Shown here one piece after another: positions 39,276 to 51,608 of a DNA stretch of 64,000 bases. The DNA lies in NCBI GenBank assembly GCA_020721065.1, contig DYNM01000002.1:62001-126000 (forward strand), in the 5' to 3' direction. A program made the translations under genes and the position numbers. This DNA comes from Thiocystis violascens (lineage in GTDB: Bacteria; Pseudomonadota; Gammaproteobacteria; Chromatiales; Chromatiaceae). Below the pieces are notes generated by a model. The model made no database searches. It was not told where the DNA came from and saw only the letters and a list, made by a program, of their open reading frames with translations. Position 1 is the stretch's first letter; every line of letters starts with the position of its first letter.

Positions 39276-40922
39276 TTACGCTCGCCGTTGCTGAATAAAA
39301 TACTCTAATAACGCCCGTGTTGATGGATCGTGTGGCGCAGTGAGTTTACCGGTTTGTAATTCATCCAAAATCACGCTGGCCAATTGTTTACCTAATTCCA
39401 CACCCCATTGATCAAATGAATTGACACCCCAAATAACGCCCTGCGTAAAGATGCGATGTTCATATAACGCAATTAACGCGCCGAGCGTTTGCGGCGTCAA
39501 GCGGTGCATTAAAATAGAATTTGTTGGGCGATTGCCGGGAAAAGTCCGATGTGGCGCTAATAATTGCGCTTGTGCTTCCGCAATTCCACTGGCTTGTAAT
39601 TCTGCCAAGGCTTCCGCAGTCGTGCGCCCGCGCATTAACGCTTCCGTTTGCGCAAAGAAATTCGCCATGAATTTAGGATGATGATCGCGGAGTTCATTAT
39701 GGCTGTGAATTGCGCCAATAAAATCCGCCGGAATCAATTGCGTGCCCTGATGAATCAATTGATAAAACGCATGTTGCCCATCCGTACCCGGCTCGCCCCA
39801 GACCACCGGTCCAGTGCTGTATTCCACCGCCACGCCATCTCGCGTCACACTTTTGCCATTACTTTCCATATCGCCCTGTTGCAAATAAGCGGCGAGAAAG
39901 CGCAGCGATTGGTCATACGGCAGCACGGCGTGAGTGCGAGCGCCAGCAAAATTGGCATACCACACGCCGAGCAGCCCCAGCAGCGCCGGCATGTTGTGCG
40001 CAATGTCAGCGGTGCGGAAATGCTCATCCATCGCGTGAGCGCCTTCGAGCAATTCGATAAACCGATCAAAACCCACCGCCAGCGCAATCGGCAGCCCAAT
40101 TGCTGACCACAGCGAATAACGCCCGCCAACCCAATCCCAAAATCCAAACATGTTATTGGGATCAATGCCAAACGCAGTGACGCGCTCGGCGTTGGTGGAA
40201 ACGGCGACAAAATGCCGCGCTACTGCCGTTTGATCGCCCAGCGCCGCCAGCAACCAAGCGCGGGCGCTGGTGGCATTGGTCATCGTTTCCTGCGTGGTAA
40301 ACGTTTTGGAGGCGACGATAAACAGCGTCGTTTCGGGATTGAGCCGCGCCAGCGTTTCCACCAGATGGGTGCCGTCGATGTTGGACACAAAATGCACCCG
40401 CAAATCATCGCGTTGATACGGAGCCAGCGCCGCACACACCATCTTGGGGCCGAGATTGGAGCCGCCAATGCCGATATTCACCACATCGCTGATGCGCCGC
40501 CCGGTGTGGCCGAGCCAATCGCCGGTACGCACCCGCCCAACAAAATGCTCCATCCGCGCCAACACCTGATTGATGAGCGGCATCACGTCTGCGCCGTCCA
40601 CCACAATCGGACGATTGCTGCGATTGCGCAGCGCGATATGGAGCACGGCGCGGTCTTCCGTGTTGTTAATTGCCGCGCCGTTGAACATCCGCTGCGTCCA
40701 GCCGCTCAAATCCACTGCGTCCGCGAGCGCCGCCAGCAATTTCAACGTGGTGGGCGTGATGAGATTTTTAGAATAATCAAGATATAAGCCAGCGACCGAC
40801 AGACGCATCGCGGTTGCCCGCTGCGGATCGGCAGCAAAAAAATCGGTGATGCGGGCGGTGCGCAGTTCGTCCCAATGCTGTTGGAGCGCCTGCCACTGAG
40901 GAGTGTGATTAACGAGCGACAT
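39276..40922 (-). CDS. pgi: Glucose-6-phosphate isomerase
   Basis: Pgi interconverts glucose-6-P and fructose-6-P. The 548 residues include [67 protein letters not shown] and [18 protein letters not shown] 40922 gives the usual N-terminus [11 protein letters not shown]; the frame is open for 29 more residues. The middle of the gene is GC-rich while both ends use AT-ending codons. Confidence 0.97.
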   Translation of the reverse strand: MSLVNHTPQWQALQQHWDELRTARITDFFAADPQRATAMRLSVAGLYLDYSKNLITPTTLKLLAALADAVDLSGWTQRMFNGAAINNTEDRAVLHIALRNRSNRPIVVDGADVMPLINQVLARMEHFVGRVRTGDWLGHTGRRISDVVNIGIGGSNLGPKMVCAALAPYQRDDLRVHFVSNIDGTHLVETLARLNPETTLFIVASKTFTTQETMTNATSARAWLLAALGDQTAVARHFVAVSTNAERVTAFGIDPNNMFGFWDWVGGRYSLWSAIGLPIALAVGFDRFIELLEGAHAMDEHFRTADIAHNMPALLGLLGVWYANFAGARTHAVLPYDQSLRFLAAYLQQGDMESNGKSVTRDGVAVEYSTGPVVWGEPGTDGQHAFYQLIHQGTQLIPADFIGAIHSHNELRDHHPKFMANFFAQTEALMRGRTTAEALAELQASGIAEAQAQLLAPHRTFPGNRPTNSILMHRLTPQTLGALIALYEHRIFTQGVIWGVNSFDQWGVELGKQLASVILDELQTGKLTAPHDPSTRALLEYFIQQRRA

Positions 40923-41073
40923 GATGAGGAATGTCCTGACAGAAGGGGAAAACGTGATTACAACACAACAAGAAAGCCGCTCTTGCAACTCGATAACGAG
41001 CCGAGGCAAGGCTGCGATATTCTAGTCTTTCCATGCTCCGGCGCATGTGTCATTGGACTTTTAGGATTTAGCG

Positions 41074-44097
<3,024 letters not shown>

Positions 44098-44143
44098 TTG
44101 ATGGCACTGACAATTCAATTTTCATTCACTGAGAAATTTATTT

Positions 44144-45049
44144 ATGTCCGATCTTCCTTTTCAAAGTGCAGTGTTGCCCGAAGCGTTGCAGCTTGATAGT
44201 CCATTGCAATTCCATTGTTATCCCGGCATCAATTGTTTTAATGCCTGTTGTCAACGCGCCGATATTACCTTAACACCTTATGACGTATTGCGCTTAAAAC
44301 GGCGTTTAGGTTTAATTTCAACTGAGTTTATTCGCCAATTCACCGTGCCCTTTCAAATGGACGGCGATGGATTGCCGGGCATTAAATTGAAGACCAATGA
44401 TGACGGCGCGTGTTTACAACTCGCAGGCGCTGCCGGTTGTCGCATTTACAGCGACCGCCCCACGGTGTGCCGTTATTATCCGCTGGCGCTATTAACGCTG
44501 CGCGAAAAAGATTCCGCAATTGCTGAAGAACGCTATTCGCTGGTGAAAGAAGCGCATTGCCAAGGTCACGCCGCAGCGCGGACGCTGTCAATTGCAGAAT
44601 ATCGCACCGAACAGCATTGCGACGAGTTTGATGCAAAAAACCGCGACTGGTATCAATTAGTCTTAAAAAAGAAATCGGCGGGGCCAGCGGTCGGGCGACC
44701 ACCGCAATTGAGTTTACAATTCTTTTTCATGGCATCTTATGACGGCGATACTTTTCGCCGCTTTGTATTGAGCGAAAATTTCCGCAATACCTACACCTTG
44801 CCCGCAGAGTTTTATACAGAAATTGAACAGGATGATGAAGCGTTGCTGGAGTTTAGTTATCGCTTTTTGCGGCAAGTTTTATTTGGCGAGCGCACCATTC
44901 AAGAAATGGCAGATGCGTGGGAACAGCGCGTCACGCAACGGCAAGATGTTTGGGAAGCGCGGCGACAAATTGAAATTGAACGCCGCGCTGCGGCAGAAGA
45001 TGAGAAATATCGCGCTGATGGAAATGATGATTGTGGCTGCGCTGGTTAA
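44144..45049 (+). CDS. YkgJ family Cys-cluster protein
   Basis: The 301-residue protein has the YkgJ (UPF0153) putative metal-binding cluster: FHCYPGINCFNACCQRADI near the N-terminus and GCRIYSDRPTVCRYYPL about 75 residues later. It ends in an unusual acidic, Cys-containing tail, DDCGCAG. The family probably binds zinc or an iron-sulfur cluster; its role is unknown. It is followed after 5 bases by the SIS-domain gene, a likely operon. Confidence 0.85.
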   Translation: MSDLPFQSAVLPEALQLDSPLQFHCYPGINCFNACCQRADITLTPYDVLRLKRRLGLISTEFIRQFTVPFQMDGDGLPGIKLKTNDDGACLQLAGAAGCRIYSDRPTVCRYYPLALLTLREKDSAIAEERYSLVKEAHCQGHAAARTLSIAEYRTEQHCDEFDAKNRDWYQLVLKKKSAGPAVGRPPQLSLQFFFMASYDGDTFRRFVLSENFRNTYTLPAEFYTEIEQDDEALLEFSYRFLRQVLFGERTIQEMADAWEQRVTQRQDVWEARRQIEIERRAAAEDEKYRADGNDDCGCAG

Positions 45050-45054
45050 TTGCC

Positions 45055-45645
45055 ATGACTGATATTGCCGCATTTACTGCGCATCTTCGCGTTCAATTAG
45101 ATGCCACTGCTGCATTGATTGCCGCCGTTCAAAGCGACGCTGAGGTATTGGCGGCAACGGTTGCAGCAGCAACGCGCACTGCGGCAGCCATTCAACACGG
45201 CGGCACCTTATTTATTTGCGGCAATGGCGGCAGCGCCGGTGAAGCAACGCATCTCAGCGGCGAATTGATCGGGCCATTTCTGAATAAAACGCGGCGACCT
45301 TTACCTGCAATTGCGTTGGGATTTGATTTAAGCGCCAGCACTGCCATTGCCAATGATTTTACGTTTGATGCCATTTTTGCACGGCAATTAAACGCGCTGG
45401 CGCGTCCCGGCGATGTGCTTTGGGCGTTATCAACGAGTGGACGTTCTGCCAACATTGTGAATGCGTTAAATGCGGCCACTGAGCGCGGTTTATTGACGGT
45501 GTTATTCACCGGCGCGGCGCATTCTGATTTGCCAGCAGCCGATATTGTTTTAGCGGTTCCATCCCGCGATACGCCGCGCATTCAAGAGCTGCATTTGGTG
45601 CTCGGTCATTTTATGTGCGAAATGATTGAGCGGTTGAGTGTGTAA
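45055..45645 (+). CDS. gmhA: Phosphoheptose isomerase-like SIS protein
   Basis: The 196-residue SIS-domain protein matches GmhA (sedoheptulose-7-P isomerase of LPS heptose synthesis), with FICGNGGSAGEATHLSGELIG, GDVLWALSTSGRSANIVNAL and the C-terminal HLVLGHFMCEMIE. DiaA, a paralogous replication regulator, is an alternative. ATG 45055 lies after the upstream stop; an earlier start would overlap it. Confidence 0.85.
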   Translation: MTDIAAFTAHLRVQLDATAALIAAVQSDAEVLAATVAAATRTAAAIQHGGTLFICGNGGSAGEATHLSGELIGPFLNKTRRPLPAIALGFDLSASTAIANDFTFDAIFARQLNALARPGDVLWALSTSGRSANIVNALNAATERGLLTVLFTGAAHSDLPAADIVLAVPSRDTPRIQELHLVLGHFMCEMIERLSV

Positions 45646-45712
45646 AACGGAGGTGAAAAACTAACGATAGCAAGTTGCAAGTATTTTTCTTTTAACTTTG
45701 TGGGGCATTGCG

Positions 45713-47596
45713 ATGTTAATGCGATTTTCTGGATTGAAACGCTGGACAATGCTGACCGGTTTATTGGTCAGTATGCTGTTTTGTATCAATGCTGTTGATG
45801 CTGCTGGTTTGAATGATACGGGCATCACTACTTGCTCTAATGCCGACACCAACGGCTTGCCGTGTCCGGTCGCCGGTTTTCCCGGTCAAGATGCTGAATT
45901 TGGAACCAATGGTTTTGATTTCACGAAATTAGATGCAGCGGGAAATGATTTGCCAGCAACCGCCACCAATCACACCTGCGTCCGCGATAATGTGACCGGC
46001 TTGATTTGGCAAGTAAAACTCAGTGGTTCCACTTACACCTTCGACGAAACCACTGATTACGTTAAAAACGTCAATGCCACCAGTTTATGCGGATTTAATA
46101 ATTGGCGAATGCCGGATCCAAAAGAATTGCTGGGAATTATTGATCACAGCCGCTATTTACCGGCAAGTGATACCAATTATTTCCCGAATACGACGGGTTC
46201 GTGGTTTTGGTCCGGTTCTCCAAATGCCGACAACTCGGACTACGCCTGGTACGTAAATTTCTACGATGGCTACGCCGACTACGGCTATCGGCACGAATAC
46301 CAACTCGTTCGCCTCGTCCGCGGCGAACAGTCTTTTGATACTTTTGTTGATAATGCGGATGGCACTGTAACGCAGTCAAATACGGGACTGATGTGGGCAA
46401 AATGCAGCGAAGGGCAAAACAGCACGAATTGCACTAGTGATGCGACGATGATGGATTGGAGCGCAGCATTAACTGCCGCTAATAATTCTAATCTAGGTGG
46501 CTATAACGATTGGCGACTGCCGAATGTGAAAGAATTACAAGCCTTGGTCGATTACAGCCGCTATTCACCAGCAATTGATACAAACTATTTTCCAAACACG
46601 CCGAGTTCGTGGTTTTGGTCCGGTTCTCCGTATGCCCTCAACGCGAACAGCGCGTGGGGCATGTATTTCGTCAATGGCAGTGCCAAGTACGACTTTCGGT
46701 ACAGCAACGGCCACGTTCGCCTCGTCCGCGGCGGACAGTCTTTTGATTCTTTTGCCTTAACTGTCAATAAAACCGGAAATGGTGTCGGTCTGGTAAAGAG
46801 CGGCGACGATAAAATCAATTGCGGTTCCAATTGCAGCAGCGATTTTGAAAGTGGCAGCAGCATTATTCTCACTGCAATACCTGACACCAGTTCCGGTTCG
46901 ACTTTTAGCGGTTGGAGTGGCGCATGTACCAATAAAACTGGCGATTGCACCGTGACTATGAGCGCAGCGCAAAGCGTCACTGCTAATTTCAATCTATTGC
47001 CCAGTTATAAACTGTCAATTACCAAAAGTGGCAATGGCGCTGTCACCAGTTCACCGACAGGAATTAATTGCGGCACCGCTTGCAGTAAACAATTCATCAG
47101 CGGCACTACCGTCACACTTACCGCCAAAGCGGATACCGGCGGGACTTTTAGCAAATGGACGGGCTGCACTCCAATTGCCACCAATCCACTGCAATGCACG
47201 GTCACACTGACCAGCAATAAAACAGTGACTGCCGCATTTAATAATGGTGCATTGGGTGATCTTAAAATCACTGCTATCGCACTCACGCCAGCGTCACCGG
47301 CTGCAAATAGTATTTTTACCGCCAAAATCACGGTAAAAAATCAAGGCAAGGTGACAGCAAACGGTGGTTATTTGGATGTGTGGGCGCATCAACCCACAGT
47401 GCAAACTTGCGGCGCTCAAGGTGATTGGATTGAAATTGGTCAACTAGCCGCTGGAGCGACTAAAACGTTAACGGTAAAATTGCGGTCAAAAGGTACTGGC
47501 ACTAAAACGCTCCGCGCTTTTGTTGATAGCTGGTGTCAAACGCCGGAAGCGGATGAAGCGAATAACCAACTCACTAAAACTTATACGGTGAAGTGA
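45713..47596 (+). CDS. Secreted DUF1566 protein with variable C-type-lectin-like repeats
   Basis: The 627-residue secreted protein has a signal peptide (LTGLLVSMLFCINAVDA), two DUF1566 (Lcl C-terminal) domains at about residues 75-209 and 220-345, two InlB-type divergent repeats at about 346-510 (GNGVGLVKSG, SFSGW-type cores) and a C-terminal CARDB-like domain. Each DUF1566 domain ends in a 143-bp segment that is hypervariable at NNC codons and closes with VRLVRG or similar, the hallmark of diversity-generating retroelement targets. GGGG (45702-45705) selects ATG 45713. It likely binds variable surface or environmental ligands. Confidence 0.85.
   Translation: MLMRFSGLKRWTMLTGLLVSMLFCINAVDAAGLNDTGITTCSNADTNGLPCPVAGFPGQDAEFGTNGFDFTKLDAAGNDLPATATNHTCVRDNVTGLIWQVKLSGSTYTFDETTDYVKNVNATSLCGFNNWRMPDPKELLGIIDHSRYLPASDTNYFPNTTGSWFWSGSPNADNSDYAWYVNFYDGYADYGYRHEYQLVRLVRGEQSFDTFVDNADGTVTQSNTGLMWAKCSEGQNSTNCTSDATMMDWSAALTAANNSNLGGYNDWRLPNVKELQALVDYSRYSPAIDTNYFPNTPSSWFWSGSPYALNANSAWGMYFVNGSAKYDFRYSNGHVRLVRGGQSFDSFALTVNKTGNGVGLVKSGDDKINCGSNCSSDFESGSSIILTAIPDTSSGSTFSGWSGACTNKTGDCTVTMSAAQSVTANFNLLPSYKLSITKSGNGAVTSSPTGINCGTACSKQFISGTTVTLTAKADTGGTFSKWTGCTPIATNPLQCTVTLTSNKTVTAAFNNGALGDLKITAIALTPASPAANSIFTAKITVKNQGKVTANGGYLDVWAHQPTVQTCGAQGDWIEIGQLAAGATKTLTVKLRSKGTGTKTLRAFVDSWCQTPEADEANNQLTKTYTVK
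46197..46339 (+). repeat. DGR-like variable repeat 1
   Basis: This 143-bp segment starts GTTCGTGGTTTTGGTCCGG and ends in GTTCGCCTCGTCCGCGGC plus CAGTCTTTTGAT. It is the same length as repeat 2 and identical to it at both ends, but differs at about 34 positions in the middle. At about 25 of these one copy has an A. Variable codons are mostly GAC, TAC, CAC and CTC, as expected from A-to-N change of AAC codons. It is more GC-rich than the surrounding gene. Confidence 0.75.
46605..46747 (+). repeat. DGR-like variable repeat 2
   Basis: This is the second 143-bp copy, with no indel relative to repeat 1. Variable codons include CTC, AAC, AGC, GGC, GTC, GAC and CAC. The shared right end (GTTCGCCTCGTCCGCGGC) is GC-rich, like the initiation-of-mutagenic-homing sites of known DGRs. 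No template repeat or reverse transcriptase is present in the window. Confidence 0.75.
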
Positions 47597-47608
47597 GTTA
47601 AATCCTTA

Positions 47609-47635
47609 GCCTCCCTTTTCAAAGGGGGGCTTTTG
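47609..47635 (+). terminator. Terminator after the DUF1566 gene
   Basis: GCCTCCCTTT (47609-47618) and AAAGGGGGGC (47621-47630) form a 10-bp stem (one G-U pair) followed by TTTTG. It belongs to the same C-run/G-run hairpin family as the atpA-atpG repeat. Confidence 0.75.
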
Positions 47636-47662
47636 ATACACATTTTTAGTGAGGATGACACG

Positions 47663-48715
47663 ATGCGTTTTTTGAATCCCAAGAATGATTACACCTTTAA
47701 GAAAATCTTTGGTTCTGAATCGAGCCACGAAATTTTAGTCAGCTTTCTCAATGCAATTCTCGATTTAAGTGGTGATGAGGAAATTATTGAGGTGACGTTG
47801 ATTGATCCTCATCAGGCAGCAAAAGCTCAGGAATTAAAAAACACCTTTTTAGATGTGAAGGTGCGCAATCAGGGTGGGCGTTTTTACAGTGTAGAAATGC
47901 AGGTGCTCAACGTCGAAGGCTTCGAGAAGCGCGTGCTCTACAACACTTGTAAAGCCTATGTGAATCAATTGGGCAAAGGTGAGGCTTATCGGCTGTTGAC
48001 CAATGTGGTTGCGATTACCATCGTTGATTTTATCTTGTTTCCAGAATTGCAACAGGTGGTCAGTCATTTCCGGTTAGCCGAGACGGAAAACCCAGAAGTC
48101 TATCAGCGCGATTTAGAATTGGTATTTGCAGAATTACCCAAGTTTGATTTAACCGAGGCAGAATTAAAAACTCCATTGGATCGCTGGTTTTACTTTTTGA
48201 AAACGGCAGAGAATTTAACCGCAGTACCGGAATCATTAGCTGTAGAACCCGCAATTGCACAAGCATTAGAATTAGCCAATCGTGCTGGCTGGAGCGAAGA
48301 AGAATTAGATGATGTTGAAAAGCGTGAGATGTGGTTAGAAGATCAACGCTATTTGCAGGAACAGGCGCATATTGCGGAACAACGCGGAGTGGAAATAGGC
48401 TTAAAAAAAGGAATGGAACAGGGTTTGGAAAAAGGGTTAGAGCAAGGTTTGGAGCAGGGGCTGGTAAAAGGATTGGAACAAGGATTAGAGAAAGGGTTGG
48501 AGCAAGGGCGGGCAGAAGGTGCAACAATTGGTGCAACGCAGGCAAAAGTGGAGATGCTGTTATTATTTTTGCGGCAACGCTTTGGTTATTTACCTGCGGA
48601 GCTGGAAGAAGAGATTCAAGCGGCACCCACTGCGGCATTGGAAGCGTGGATTGTACGGATATTAACTGCTTCTGATTTGGCAGCGGTTTTCACTACTGAA
48701 GAAGCCGCAAAATGA
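47663..48715 (+). CDS. Rpn/PD-(D/E)XK nuclease family transposase-like protein
   Basis: The 350-residue protein begins [19 protein letters not shown], the signature of the Rpn/PD-(D/E)XK nuclease family (recombination-promoting nucleases). The active-site core is seen as [21 protein letters not shown] tandem tetrapeptide region (GLEKGLEQ units, about residues 250-283) precedes a conserved C-terminal domain. The stop overlaps ubiD by 4 bases, so it is translated into the ubiD transcript. GAGG upstream supports ATG 47663. Confidence 0.87.
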   Translation: MRFLNPKNDYTFKKIFGSESSHEILVSFLNAILDLSGDEEIIEVTLIDPHQAAKAQELKNTFLDVKVRNQGGRFYSVEMQVLNVEGFEKRVLYNTCKAYVNQLGKGEAYRLLTNVVAITIVDFILFPELQQVVSHFRLAETENPEVYQRDLELVFAELPKFDLTEAELKTPLDRWFYFLKTAENLTAVPESLAVEPAIAQALELANRAGWSEEELDDVEKREMWLEDQRYLQEQAHIAEQRGVEIGLKKGMEQGLEKGLEQGLEQGLVKGLEQGLEKGLEQGRAEGATIGATQAKVEMLLLFLRQRFGYLPAELEEEIQAAPTAALEAWIVRILTASDLAAVFTTEEAAK

Positions 48716-50175
48716 ATTATAAAGACCTCCGCGATTTTATTGCGCAATTGGAACAACGCGGCGAGTTAAAACGCATTCACGTTCCCGTCGACCCGTATTT
48801 AGAAATCACTGAAATCTGTGATCGCACATTACGCGCTGGCGGTCCGGCATTGCTCTTTGAACGCCCCAAAGGTTCGACAATTCCATTATTGGGCAATCTC
48901 TTTGGAACGCCGCAGCGTGTCGCGCTGGGAATGGGTGAAGAATCGGTTAGCGCCTTGCGTGAAGTGGGCAAGTTATTAGCGTTTTTGAAAGAACCTGAAC
49001 CGCCCAAAGGATTAAAAAGCGCATGGAAAACGCTGCCAATTTTCAAAAAGGTGTTGGATATGGCACCGAAACTCTGCCGCAATCCACCTTGTCAGGAAAT
49101 CAATTTCACGGGCGCGGCGATCAATTTAGATCAATTGCCAATTCAACACTGCTGGCCCGGTGATATTGGGCGCTTGATTACTTGGGGTTTGGTGATTACA
49201 CGCGGTCCTGAAAAAACGCGGCAAAATTTGGGCATTTATCGAATGCAGGTGCTCAGTAAAAATCGCGTGATTATGCGCTGGTTATCGCATCGTGGCGGGG
49301 CGCTTGATTTCCGTGATTTTCAACGCGCTTATCCCGGGCAACCTTTTCCAATTGCGGTCGCGCTTGGTGCTGATCCAGCGACGATTTTAGGTGCGGTAAC
49401 GCCAATTCCTGATACGTTATCAGAATACGCATTTGCTGGTTTACTGCGCGGTAGTCGCACTGAATTAGCGAATTGTCAACTGTCTGATTTACAGGTTCCA
49501 GCGAGCGCAGAAATTGTTTTAGAAGGACATATTTATCCGCATGATTTAGCAGCAGAAGGTCCATTTGGCGATCACACGGGTTATTACAATGAAGTCGATC
49601 AATTCCCGGTCTTCACCATTGAACAGATCACCACGCGCCGCGAGCCGATTTATCACAGCACCTATACCGGTCGCCCGCCAGATGAACCGGCAATTTTAGG
49701 GGTGGCGTTGAATGAAGTTTTTGTGCCGATTTTGCAAAAACAATTCCCAGAAATTGCGGATTTTTATTTGCCACCCGAAGGCTGTTCATATCGGCTGGCG
49801 GTGGTCAGTATTAAAAAGCAATATCCGGGTCATGCCAAGCGCGTGATGATGGGGGTGTGGTCATTTTTGCGGCAATTTATGTATACGAAATTTGTGATTG
49901 TCGTCGATGATGATATTTGTACCCGCAATTGGCATGATGTTATCTGGGCAATGACAACACGCATGGACCCGGTGCGCGATACGGTAATGATTGAAAATAC
50001 GCCGATTGATTATTTAGATTTCGCTTCGCCCGTGTCTGGTTTGGGATCAAAAATTGGCTTTGATGCAACCAATAAATGGAATGGCGAAACCAACCGCGAA
50101 TGGGGACAACCGATAAAAATGGATGCGGAAGTGCGGGCGCGAGTGGATCAAATCTGGAATACGTTAGGGATTTAA
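48712..50175 (+). CDS. ubiD: 4-hydroxy-3-polyprenylbenzoate decarboxylase UbiD
   Basis: UbiD is a prenylated-FMN decarboxylase of ubiquinone synthesis. The 487 residues begin [20 protein letters not shown] and include [36 protein letters not shown] and [20 protein letters not shown]. The start overlaps the Rpn gene stop (ATGA). ubiX, which makes its cofactor, is not in the window. Confidence 0.95.
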   Translation: MNYKDLRDFIAQLEQRGELKRIHVPVDPYLEITEICDRTLRAGGPALLFERPKGSTIPLLGNLFGTPQRVALGMGEESVSALREVGKLLAFLKEPEPPKGLKSAWKTLPIFKKVLDMAPKLCRNPPCQEINFTGAAINLDQLPIQHCWPGDIGRLITWGLVITRGPEKTRQNLGIYRMQVLSKNRVIMRWLSHRGGALDFRDFQRAYPGQPFPIAVALGADPATILGAVTPIPDTLSEYAFAGLLRGSRTELANCQLSDLQVPASAEIVLEGHIYPHDLAAEGPFGDHTGYYNEVDQFPVFTIEQITTRREPIYHSTYTGRPPDEPAILGVALNEVFVPILQKQFPEIADFYLPPEGCSYRLAVVSIKKQYPGHAKRVMMGVWSFLRQFMYTKFVIVVDDDICTRNWHDVIWAMTTRMDPVRDTVMIENTPIDYLDFASPVSGLGSKIGFDATNKWNGETNREWGQPIKMDAEVRARVDQIWNTLGI

Positions 50176-50177
50176 TT

Positions 50178-50206
50178 CCCCCTCTTTTTTTATAAAAAAA
50201 GAGGGG
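50178..50206. terminator. Bidirectional terminator between ubiD and ispG
   Basis: CCCCTCTTTTTTT and AAAAAAAGAGGGG flank a short AT centre in a nearly perfect inverted repeat. Read either way it gives a stem ending in T-rich sequence, suiting the two convergent genes. Confidence 0.85.
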
Positions 50207-50215
50207 TTATTTTAT

Positions 50216-51448
50216 TCAACTGCGTCCATAATGCGCATCAACGTATTCATCAACCATACGCTTGAATTGCTCCGCAATGCCTTCACCTTTTAATGTCGTT
50301 ACTTTTTCACCATCAATAAATACCGGCGCGGCAGGATGTTCACCGCTGCCAGGTAAACTAATACCGATATTGGCGTGTTTACTTTCGCCGGGACCATTCA
50401 CAACGCAGCCCATTACCGCAACCTGCATCTTCTCCACACCGGGATATTGACTGCGCCACGTTGGCATCTGGTCGCGCAAATACCCTTGAATGTTTTGCGC
50501 CAGATGTTGAAACGTATCGCTGGACGTGCGCCCGCAGCCGGGGCAAGCCGTGACCATCGGCGCAAAAGAACGCAGCCCCATCGTTTGTAAAATCTCTTGT
50601 GCAACAATCACTTCCCGCGTTCGCGCCTCGCCCGGCGCAGGCGTCAACGAGACGCGAATCGTGTCGCCAATCCCTTCCTGCAACAGCACCGCCAGCGCCG
50701 CCGTCGAGCCAACAATCCCTTTTGAACCCATGCCCGCCTCGGTCAAACCGAGATGGAGCGCGTAATCGCTCCGCGCTGCGAGCTGGCGATAAACTGCAAT
50801 TAAATCCTGTACCCCACTCATTTTGCAGGACAAAATGATCTGGTCTTGTGATAAACCGATGGCAACCGCACGCTCGGCACTGGAGAGCGCCGATTCCACC
50901 ATCGCCGCGTGCATCACCGCGCTCACCTCTCGCGGCGCGGCAGCGCGAGCGTTTTCATCCATCAATCGCGCAATCAATTCCTGATCCAAACTGCCCCAAT
51001 TGACGCCAATTCGCACCGGACGCTGATAACGACACGCCAATTCAATCATCGTCGCAAATTGACTATCACGTTTTTCGCCAGTACCGACGTTGCCGGGATT
51101 GATGCGATATTTCGCAAGTGCTTGAGCACACTCAGGATAATCGGTTAATAACCGATGTCCATTGAAATGAAAATCTCCAATCAATGGTACTGTGCAACCC
51201 TGCGCATCAAGTGCATCACGAATGAAAGGCACTGCTTTAGCTGCGGCTTCGTGATTGACGGTAATTCGCACCAATTCCGAGCCAGCGCGTGCTAAATCAG
51301 CAACTTGGCGCACAGTTGCCGCAATATCAGCAGTGTCCGTATTCGTCATTGATTGAATGACAATTGGATAATTTCCGCCCACCTGAATTGCACCGATAGC
51401 GACGGGAATTGTGGCATGGCGAGTAATTAAAGTTGGCGCTGTATTCAT
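50216..51448 (-). CDS. ispG: 4-hydroxy-3-methylbut-2-enyl-diphosphate synthase
   Basis: IspG (GcpE) is the iron-sulfur enzyme of the penultimate MEP-pathway step toward isoprenoids, needed for carotenoids and bacteriochlorophyll. The 410 residues include [36 protein letters not shown] and the cluster ligands in [14 protein letters not shown] and [16 protein letters not shown]. The central part is GC-rich. The 160 bp upstream, before the methyltransferase stop, holds a degenerate C-run/G-run hairpin near 51483-51503. Confidence 0.97.
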   Translation of the reverse strand: MNTAPTLITRHATIPVAIGAIQVGGNYPIVIQSMTNTDTADIAATVRQVADLARAGSELVRITVNHEAAAKAVPFIRDALDAQGCTVPLIGDFHFNGHRLLTDYPECAQALAKYRINPGNVGTGEKRDSQFATMIELACRYQRPVRIGVNWGSLDQELIARLMDENARAAAPREVSAVMHAAMVESALSSAERAVAIGLSQDQIILSCKMSGVQDLIAVYRQLAARSDYALHLGLTEAGMGSKGIVGSTAALAVLLQEGIGDTIRVSLTPAPGEARTREVIVAQEILQTMGLRSFAPMVTACPGCGRTSSDTFQHLAQNIQGYLRDQMPTWRSQYPGVEKMQVAVMGCVVNGPGESKHANIGISLPGSGEHPAAPVFIDGEKVTTLKGEGIAEQFKRMVDEYVDAHYGRS

Positions 51449-51608
51449 AACAAGTTCTGCACATTGATTGGTTGTATGAATTCCCCACTTTGAAAAAAGG
51501 GGGTGAGTGGTGATTTAAGATGTCGCATCAAGTATAAACCAGCGCATCATATTTATAAACAGCCGTGCGATTTTTAATCCGCTTGCTTGCAGCAACGATG
51601 GTAGTTAT

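Noticed and set aside
45713..48715. A reverse transcriptase or DGR accessory gene near the DUF1566 gene
   Set aside because: The neighbours are a SIS protein, an Rpn nuclease and ubiD; none has RT motifs and no second A-rich copy of the variable repeat was seen in the window.
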